Shown one piece after another: positions 59,353 through 63,689 of a DNA stretch of 63,689 nt. A program made the position numbers and the translations under genes. The DNA is from Pseudomonadota bacterium (GTDB lineage Bacteria; Pseudomonadota; Gammaproteobacteria; Burkholderiales; Burkholderiaceae_B), in the NCBI GenBank assembly GCA_023423975.1, contig JAFAEO010000005.1:1-63689 (forward strand). The letters are read 5' to 3'. Below the pieces are notes generated by a model that was given only the letters and a program-made list of their open reading frames with translations, did no database searches and was not told where the DNA came from. Within the stretch, counting starts at the first letter, position 1; each line of letters starts with the position of its first letter.

Positions 59353-60189
59353 ATGGCGCAGGAACATACCATTCGCACACCATCCGAGCGCATCTGGCGC
59401 GTGCTCCACTGGCTGCTGGCAATCCTGGTGTTGCTGTTTCTGATTGTGCCGGTGCTGGTTATTGTCCCACTGTCCTTTAACGACAGTTCTTTTCTGGTGT
59501 ACCCGCTCAGTGGTTTTTCCCTGCGCTGGTATGAGAATTTTTTCCAGTCGTCAGAATGGATGCTGGGCCTGAAAAATACGCTGATCGTTGCGCCGCTGGC
59601 GACGGTCATTGCCACGGTATTGGGAACGGCGGCTGCGCTGGCACTGTATCGGGCACGTTTTCCGGGTAAAGGGCTATTGCTGGCGCTACTGATTTCTCCC
59701 ATAGTTGTGCCGGTTGTTATCCTGGGGGTGGCTGCCTATCTGTTTTTTGCGCCCATGGGCCTGGCCAATAATCTGGGCCTGTTGGTGGTCATGCATGCGG
59801 TGCTGGGCACGCCCTTTGTGCTTATCACGGTGATGGCCACGCTGGAGGGTTACGATACCAACCTGGGAAGGGCGGCGGCCAGCCTGGGCGCGCCGCCTTT
59901 GTATGTGTTTCGTCGGGTCACCCTGCCGCTGATCGCGCCGGGCGTGATCTCGGGGGCGCTGTTCGCCTTCGGCACCTCGTTTGATGAGGTGGTCATGACG
60001 CTGTTCATTGCGGGGCCCGACCAGTACACTTTGCCGCGCGTCATGTTCAGCGGAATCCGCGAGAATCTGAATCCGACCATCGCTGCTGCCGCGACATTGC
60101 TGATTCTGTTCTCGGTCATTATGTTGTTGACGCTGGAATGGCTGCGGCGGCGCGCCGAACGGCTGCGTATGGCGATGCCACAGGCGTGA
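59353..60189 (+). CDS. potC: ABC permease, PotC type
   Basis: A 278-residue permease with six membrane helices. Features: VLVIVPLSFNDSSFLVYPL and LRWYENFFQSSEWMLGLKNTLIV in the first 90 residues, and the ATPase contact loop LGRAAASLGAPPLYVFRRVTLPLIAPGVISG near residue 170 (in parts), followed by FGTSFDEVVMTLFIAGPDQ. It starts directly at the stop of the preceding gene (TAA then ATG). It completes the A-D-B-C importer. No clear terminator before the tetR gene, only about 120 bases with an operator-like dyad. Confidence 0.91.
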   Translation: MAQEHTIRTPSERIWRVLHWLLAILVLLFLIVPVLVIVPLSFNDSSFLVYPLSGFSLRWYENFFQSSEWMLGLKNTLIVAPLATVIATVLGTAAALALYRARFPGKGLLLALLISPIVVPVVILGVAAYLFFAPMGLANNLGLLVVMHAVLGTPFVLITVMATLEGYDTNLGRAAASLGAPPLYVFRRVTLPLIAPGVISGALFAFGTSFDEVVMTLFIAGPDQYTLPRVMFSGIRENLNPTIAAAATLLILFSVIMLLTLEWLRRRAERLRMAMPQA

Positions 60190-60240
60190 GTAATTTGTCT
60201 GGCGGCTGCTGCTTCGGTGCGCGAGGGTGAAGTGTCGAAA

Positions 60241-60262
60241 TAAGATACATGATAATATCTTA
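60241..60262. promoter_or_regulatory. dyad upstream of tetR, part of a motif shared with mipA
   Basis: TAAGATA (60241-60247) and TATCTTA (60256-60262) are exact inverted copies with an 8-base spacer, 50 bases before the tetR start. The 13-mer AAATAAGATACAT at 60238-60250 occurs again, inverted, upstream of the mipA-like gene at 61814-61826. A common regulator, most simply the TetR itself, is likely. Confidence 0.6.
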
Positions 60263-60311
60263 AAGAATGCTAACAAACTGCGGATCCGACTACTAACGGT
60301 GCTGCGCAAAT

Positions 60312-60905
60312 ATGACCATCGCGAAATCTGTAAAAACACGGCGGCGTGGCGCCAGGCTTGAGCAAGCCATTATCGAAGTGGCCTGGGACAAGCTGGTCGA
60401 GCATGGGTACACGTTGCTAACCATGGAAATGGTTGCCAGCGCAGCCCATACCAGCCGCTCGGTGCTCGCACGGCGCTGGAGCAGTAAAGCCGCCTTGGTG
60501 TTGGCTGCCATTGAATACCAGCTTTCCAGGCAGCCGCCGCAAGTGTCCGACCAGGGCGATGTACGGGCAGAACTGCTGGAGTATCTGCAGCGTCTTGGCA
60601 ACTTTGCGCCCATCTTCATTACTATCAATGCTTTGCTGTCAAATGAAATGTTCCGCAAGGCGTTTGCCACGCCGGAAGAGGTCAGGCGTGCGCTGACCGC
60701 GGGTAGGACAGATAATCTGAGCGTGATACTGGATCGTGCGGTGGCGCGCAACGAAATCGACCCTGACAAGCTGATCCCGCCCGTCCAGACCCTTGTGCGG
60801 GATCTGTTGCGTCATCATGTCATGATGCACCGGGTCGCGCCGTCCGAACAATTGTGCATCGCCTGGGTCGATGCAATTTTTCTTCCGCTGGTGCGACGCG
60901 CCTGA
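60312..60905 (+). CDS. TetR family transcriptional regulator
   Basis: A 197-residue regulator. The N-terminal DNA-binding domain (residues 8-58) is RRRGARLEQAIIEVAWDKLVEHGYTLLTMEMVASAAHTSRSVLARRW (in parts), with the helix-turn-helix at 34-54. The remaining helices form the ligand and dimer domain, with QRLGNFAPIFITINALLSNEMF and a TetR_C-like tail. Start ATG 60312; no strong ribosome binding site. It is convergent with the MipA-like gene, and the same 13-base motif lies upstream of both, so control of that outer-membrane protein is likely. Confidence 0.87.
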   Translation: MTIAKSVKTRRRGARLEQAIIEVAWDKLVEHGYTLLTMEMVASAAHTSRSVLARRWSSKAALVLAAIEYQLSRQPPQVSDQGDVRAELLEYLQRLGNFAPIFITINALLSNEMFRKAFATPEEVRRALTAGRTDNLSVILDRAVARNEIDPDKLIPPVQTLVRDLLRHHVMMHRVAPSEQLCIAWVDAIFLPLVRRA

Positions 60906-60937
60906 GCCCAAGGCCATTGCTCGGTCTGGCGGGGTCG

Positions 60938-61729
60938 TTAGAACCGATAGGCAAGGCCAAGGGCGCCCAAGGCCTGGGATTTGCGCCGGACCAGCGGGCT
61001 GTCGGCTGCATCCCCCATGAGGCGGCTGACACCGGCAGCGCCGGTAATGCTCCATGTTTTTGTCAGCTCATAACTGAAGCCGACCCGCAGGGACACGTCC
61101 TTGAACCCAGCTGACGGTCGGTATTCCGACAAACCGGAGCGAGCTGCCTGCTGCGTGTTAATGCCGAAGTAGCTCTTCATGTACTTGGCATTGGCCCAGT
61201 TGACCGACACGCTGGGAATGACTGTAAACCGTTCCGATACTGAATACGGATAAGAGACGCGTGCGTTTGCAATGAGTCCGCGCTCGCTTTTGCTTATCGC
61301 TTGGGTGGCCGACACCGTGAAGATCGCGCCCCACGCATTGGTAGATACAAAAACACGTGCCCCAAGTGCATCGGACAGTTTGCCGATGCCCTCTGGCACG
61401 TCGCTTTCGCTATATCCCTCCATCAGGTTCACGCCGGCTCCGATGGTCAGTTGCGGCGATTGCCAGATATTCAAGCCCAGGCCATCGCCCGAGCGGGCAA
61501 AAAAACGCCCGTACTGGGCGTCCACTACGGGAAAGGGCCGCAGCCGGTATCCATCAGCGCCTTCATAGCGCGGGGCTATGGCTGCGCCCAGGCCGAGTTT
61601 CAAATGATCGTCGTCGGCGGCTTGCGCGGCCGCGGCCGTCAGGCTCAATAAAGCCAACAGGATCCGGGACGGTATGCTAACGGGTGAGTTGGCTTGTGCT
61701 CTAACAGGGGGTGAAACGGCACGTTTCAT
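60938..61729 (-). CDS. MipA/OmpV family outer-membrane protein
   Basis: The frame is open 90 codons further upstream, but the start at 61729 has GGAG 6 bases before it and a signal peptide after (basic start, hydrophobic LLALLSLTAAAAQAADDDH). The 263-residue protein shows the family pattern LGLGAAIAPRYEGADGYRLRPFPVVDAQYG, GDGLGLNIW, alternating beta strands and the C-terminal aromatic LGALGLAYRF needed for outer-membrane insertion. MipA/OmpV proteins are small barrels linked to murein scaffolding or to uptake of small molecules; the role here is unknown. It converges on the tetR gene with 32 bases between the stops. Confidence 0.9.
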   Translation of the reverse strand: MKRAVSPPVRAQANSPVSIPSRILLALLSLTAAAAQAADDDHLKLGLGAAIAPRYEGADGYRLRPFPVVDAQYGRFFARSGDGLGLNIWQSPQLTIGAGVNLMEGYSESDVPEGIGKLSDALGARVFVSTNAWGAIFTVSATQAISKSERGLIANARVSYPYSVSERFTVIPSVSVNWANAKYMKSYFGINTQQAARSGLSEYRPSAGFKDVSLRVGFSYELTKTWSITGAAGVSRLMGDAADSPLVRRKSQALGALGLAYRF

Positions 61730-62203
61730 GCTGGCTCCAGAGGGGTTGAAACTTGGGTTTAAGGTTCGTGAAAGAATCTTAAATACAATCTCCAGGCTTG
61801 TCAAAGTACGTCTATGTATCTTATTTTTGCCTGTCTCACCTGCGCGATAGCATGTTCGACAGGCCCGGACAAGGAGCCTGCTATATAGATAGCGAATGCG
61901 TGGCGGGCAGAACAATGGCCTTGATCTGCAGATGGCCAATGAATGACCGGGTGGGAGCGGCCGATGCGCAGGTGACGGCTTATGAGTGGTAGGCTGCAAG
62001 CGGCATTACACAGGAGGCAATACACAGGAGGCTTTCACCCGTGCCAGCCAGCCGGGCGAAGCACCACCGATGCGGCGCAGGCTATCCTTAGCGTTGTGCC
62101 CCATTAAACCTGTCACATTCGTTTCTGTCGCGCCAGCCCAGCCTTTTTTCGAAAAAGTTGTTGTTTTTCAAGTAGTAATTGGTCTTTTTAAGGTGTTTTG
62201 CAC
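61730..62203. other. intergenic region between mipA-like gene and spc promoter
   Basis: Almost 475 bases without a gene apart from the shared motif. A short direct repeat (CAGGAGGC near 62010 and 62025, each after TACACA/ACAATACACA-like sequence) is visible. This is the right-hand junction of the accessory region with the ribosomal operon. Confidence 0.45.
61814..61826 (-). promoter_or_regulatory. 13-bp motif upstream of the MipA-like gene, same as at tetR
   Basis: On the - strand it reads AAATAAGATACAT, identical to 60238-60250, and ends 85 bases before the start at 61729. A further TTAAGATTCTT stretch lies between it and the gene. Probably the operator of the neighbouring TetR. Confidence 0.6.
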
Positions 62204-62232
62204 TTGCATCCGATACCCAGATAGGATATATT
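62204..62232 (+). promoter_or_regulatory. sigma-70 promoter of the spc operon
   Basis: TTGCAT (62204-62209) and TATATT (62227-62232) are separated by exactly 17 bases. They lie about 265 bases before rplN, leaving a long leader. This shows rplN-rplX-rplE can be transcribed without read-through from the S10 operon. Confidence 0.72.
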
Positions 62233-62496
62233 AGAGGACTTCGTTCGTTTACGGGCGGAGAAACTATTTAAACAGATTTCAACCCAGGGTGGCGCACAAA
62301 CTGATGGGCGCGGCCTGACGGGACCAAAACTGGTTATATGAATAGCATCTGGTGCTTGCTGGCCTGCCTGACGTGCTGATTTACCTTGGTGTTTATACGG
62401 GTAGATCGAAAACGAAGTGGGTCGAAATACCAGAAATGGCAAACGGGCTGTCGGGAAACCGGCAGTGTATGTAACTAAGTTGGAACAGGAATAATC

Positions 62497-62865
62497 ATGA
62501 TCCAAATGCAAAGCACGCTAGACGTGGCTGATAACACCGGTGCGCGCCGTATTATGTGCATCAAGGTGTTGGGCGGCTCAAAGCGCCGTTACGCAGCCAT
62601 CGGTGACATCATTAAAGTGACTGTCAAGGATGCAGCTCCGCGCGGACGCGTCAAAAAAGGCGAAATCTATAACGCGGTCGTTGTACGTACCGCCAAGGGC
62701 GTTCGTCGTAAAGACGGTTCGCTGATTCGTTTTGGTGGAAACGCAGCTGTACTGCTGAACGCCAAACTTGAACCTATCGGTACACGTATTTTCGGGCCTG
62801 TTACGCGTGAACTGCGTACCGAGCGCTTCATGAAAATCGTGTCACTGGCACCTGAAGTGCTGTAA
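62497..62865 (+). CDS. rplN: 50S ribosomal protein L14
   Basis: A 122-residue L14 of standard length: MIQMQSTLDVADNTGARRIM at the start, GGSKRRYAAIGDIIKVTVK and PRGRVKKGEIYNAVVVRT in the middle, FGGNAAVLLN and GTRIFGPVTRELR near the end. L14 forms an intersubunit bridge with 16S rRNA. It is the first gene of the spc operon; here its left neighbour is not rpsQ but 60 kb of accessory DNA. AACAGGAATAATC before ATG 62497 supplies the ribosome binding site. rplX follows after 11 bases. Confidence 0.98.
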   Translation: MIQMQSTLDVADNTGARRIMCIKVLGGSKRRYAAIGDIIKVTVKDAAPRGRVKKGEIYNAVVVRTAKGVRRKDGSLIRFGGNAAVLLNAKLEPIGTRIFGPVTRELRTERFMKIVSLAPEVL

Positions 62866-62876
62866 GGGGCAGATAG

Positions 62877-63206
62877 ATGGAAAACATTCGTAAAGGTGAC
62901 GAGGTTATCGTCCTTACCGGTCGTGATAAAAAGCGCCGCGGTGTCGTACTGGCCCGTGTTGACGCTAATTACGTCCTGGTTGAAGGCGTGAACGTTGTCA
63001 AAAAACACACTAAACCTAATCCGATGAGCAACAATCCCGGCGGCATCATTGACAAAACAATGCCTATTCACGTTTCCAACGTGGCATTGTTCAATCCTGC
63101 AACCGGCAAGGGCGATCGCGTAGGCGTCAAAGAAGTCGATGGACGTAATGTCCGTATTTTCCGTTCTAACGGCGAAGTCGTTGGCGCGAAAGCGAAAGGG
63201 GCGTAA
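62877..63206 (+). CDS. rplX: 50S ribosomal protein L24
   Basis: A 109-residue L24 with the KOW motif at the N-terminus (IRKGDEVIVLTGRDKKRRGVVLAR, in parts) and the stretch VEGVNVVKKHTKPNPMSNNPGG followed by IHVSNVALFNPATGKGDRVG. L24 is an assembly initiator of the large subunit and lies near the exit tunnel. AAGGGGC upstream is the ribosome binding site. rplE starts 2 bases after its stop. Nothing unusual. Confidence 0.97.
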   Translation: MENIRKGDEVIVLTGRDKKRRGVVLARVDANYVLVEGVNVVKKHTKPNPMSNNPGGIIDKTMPIHVSNVALFNPATGKGDRVGVKEVDGRNVRIFRSNGEVVGAKAKGA

Positions 63207-63208
63207 TC

Positions 63209-63689
63209 ATGGCTCGTTTGCAAGACTTATACAACAGCAAGATCGCTGGCGAAATGAAGAAACAGTTCGGTTACCAGAGTGACATGGAAGTGCCTCGCAT
63301 TACCAAAATCACACTGAACATGGGCGTTTCTGAAGCCGTTGCTGACAAGAAAGTGATCGAACACGCTGTTTCAGACCTGACAAAAATTGCTGGTCAGAAA
63401 CCTGTGATTACTAAAACCAAAAAGGCGATTGCCGGTTTTAAAATCCGTGAAAACTATCCTATCGGCTGCATGGTGACATTGCGCGGTCAGCGTATGTACG
63501 AGTTTCTGGATCGTCTGGTTACGATCGCATTGCCTCGTGTACGCGACTTCCGTGGTATCTCCGGTCGCGCGTTCGATGGTCGTGGTAACTACAACGTCGG
63601 GGTGAAAGAGCAAATCATTTTCCCTGAAATTGAATACGACAAAATCGACGCACTGCGTGGCCTGAATATCAGTATCACAACGACAGCTA
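63209..63689 (+). CDS. rplE: 50S ribosomal protein L5 (partial, cut by window end)
   Basis: From ATG 63209 the frame runs open to the window edge: 160 codons of an expected 179 or so. The start MARLQDLYNSKIAGEMKKQF and the stretches IEHAVSDLTKIAGQKPV, RENYPIGCMVTLRG and DFRGISGRAFDGRGNYNVGV are typical of L5, which binds 5S rRNA in the central protuberance. The normal spc order rplN-rplX-rplE is kept. Confidence 0.96.
   Translation, partial: MARLQDLYNSKIAGEMKKQFGYQSDMEVPRITKITLNMGVSEAVADKKVIEHAVSDLTKIAGQKPVITKTKKAIAGFKIRENYPIGCMVTLRGQRMYEFLDRLVTIALPRVRDFRGISGRAFDGRGNYNVGVKEQIIFPEIEYDKIDALRGLNISITTTA

Noticed and set aside
2447..62496. Genomic island with integrase and attachment repeats
   Set aside because: I found no integrase, transposase, tRNA gene or convincing direct repeat at the two junctions, so a classical integrative element is not supported.

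Overview
The window is a chromosomal segment of a betaproteobacterium, most likely Burkholderiales/Alcaligenaceae. The ribosomal protein sequences, the moderately high GC content and the number of Bug/TctC-type binding proteins (four here) all point that way. A genus such as Advenella is my guess and cannot be proved from the sequence alone.

Both ends are ribosomal protein genes on the + strand. On the left are the end of rplB, then rpsS-rplV-rpsC-rplP-rpmC-rpsQ (S10 operon), closed by a clear terminator. On the right are a strong promoter and rplN-rplX-rplE (start of the spc operon). About 60 kb of accessory genes sits exactly between the two operons. I see no integrase, transposase, tRNA or CRISPR array in it.

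Left junction (2.5-4.7 kb): a Tlde1-like L,D-transpeptidase toxin gene inactivated by two in-frame stops, followed by an intact secreted DUF2195-like protein that is probably its immunity protein, then an AbrB/VapC toxin-antitoxin pair. Sugar-acid block (4.9-28 kb): three FAD-linked 2-hydroxyacid dehydrogenases, KDGal kinase and KDPGal aldolase, KDG kinase and KDPG aldolase, an IlvD/Edd sugar-acid dehydratase, an SDR plus FAH-type hydrolase resembling the non-phosphorylative 2-keto-3-deoxy-acid route, two Ldh-family oxidoreductases, a hydroxypyruvate/2-oxotetronate isomerase, an aldose epimerase, a TctCBA importer, a TRAP importer and a GntR/FadR-type regulator. Together they look like a system that imports sugar acids and splits them into pyruvate plus triose phosphate, or pyruvate plus lactate/glycolate, which the FAD enzymes then oxidise.

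Middle (28-46 kb): an orphan TctC on the - strand, an SRPBCC-ArsR pair behind an 18-bp perfect palindrome, a branched-chain-type ABC importer (LivGFKHM), a second TctCBA operon, a DHRS6-like SDR divergent from an IclR regulator, a membrane PQQ dehydrogenase and an aldehyde dehydrogenase. Right part (46-62 kb): a TctDE two-component system with a third TctCBA operon, N-formylglutamate amidohydrolase and a gamma-glutamyltransferase-family protein on the - strand, a class III aminotransferase with a polyamine-type ABC importer (PotADBC-like), and a TetR regulator convergent with a MipA/OmpV porin-like protein; these last two share an upstream motif.

Start sites were chosen by Shine-Dalgarno spacing and protein family starts. 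Functions rest on recognition of family motifs, not on database searches.
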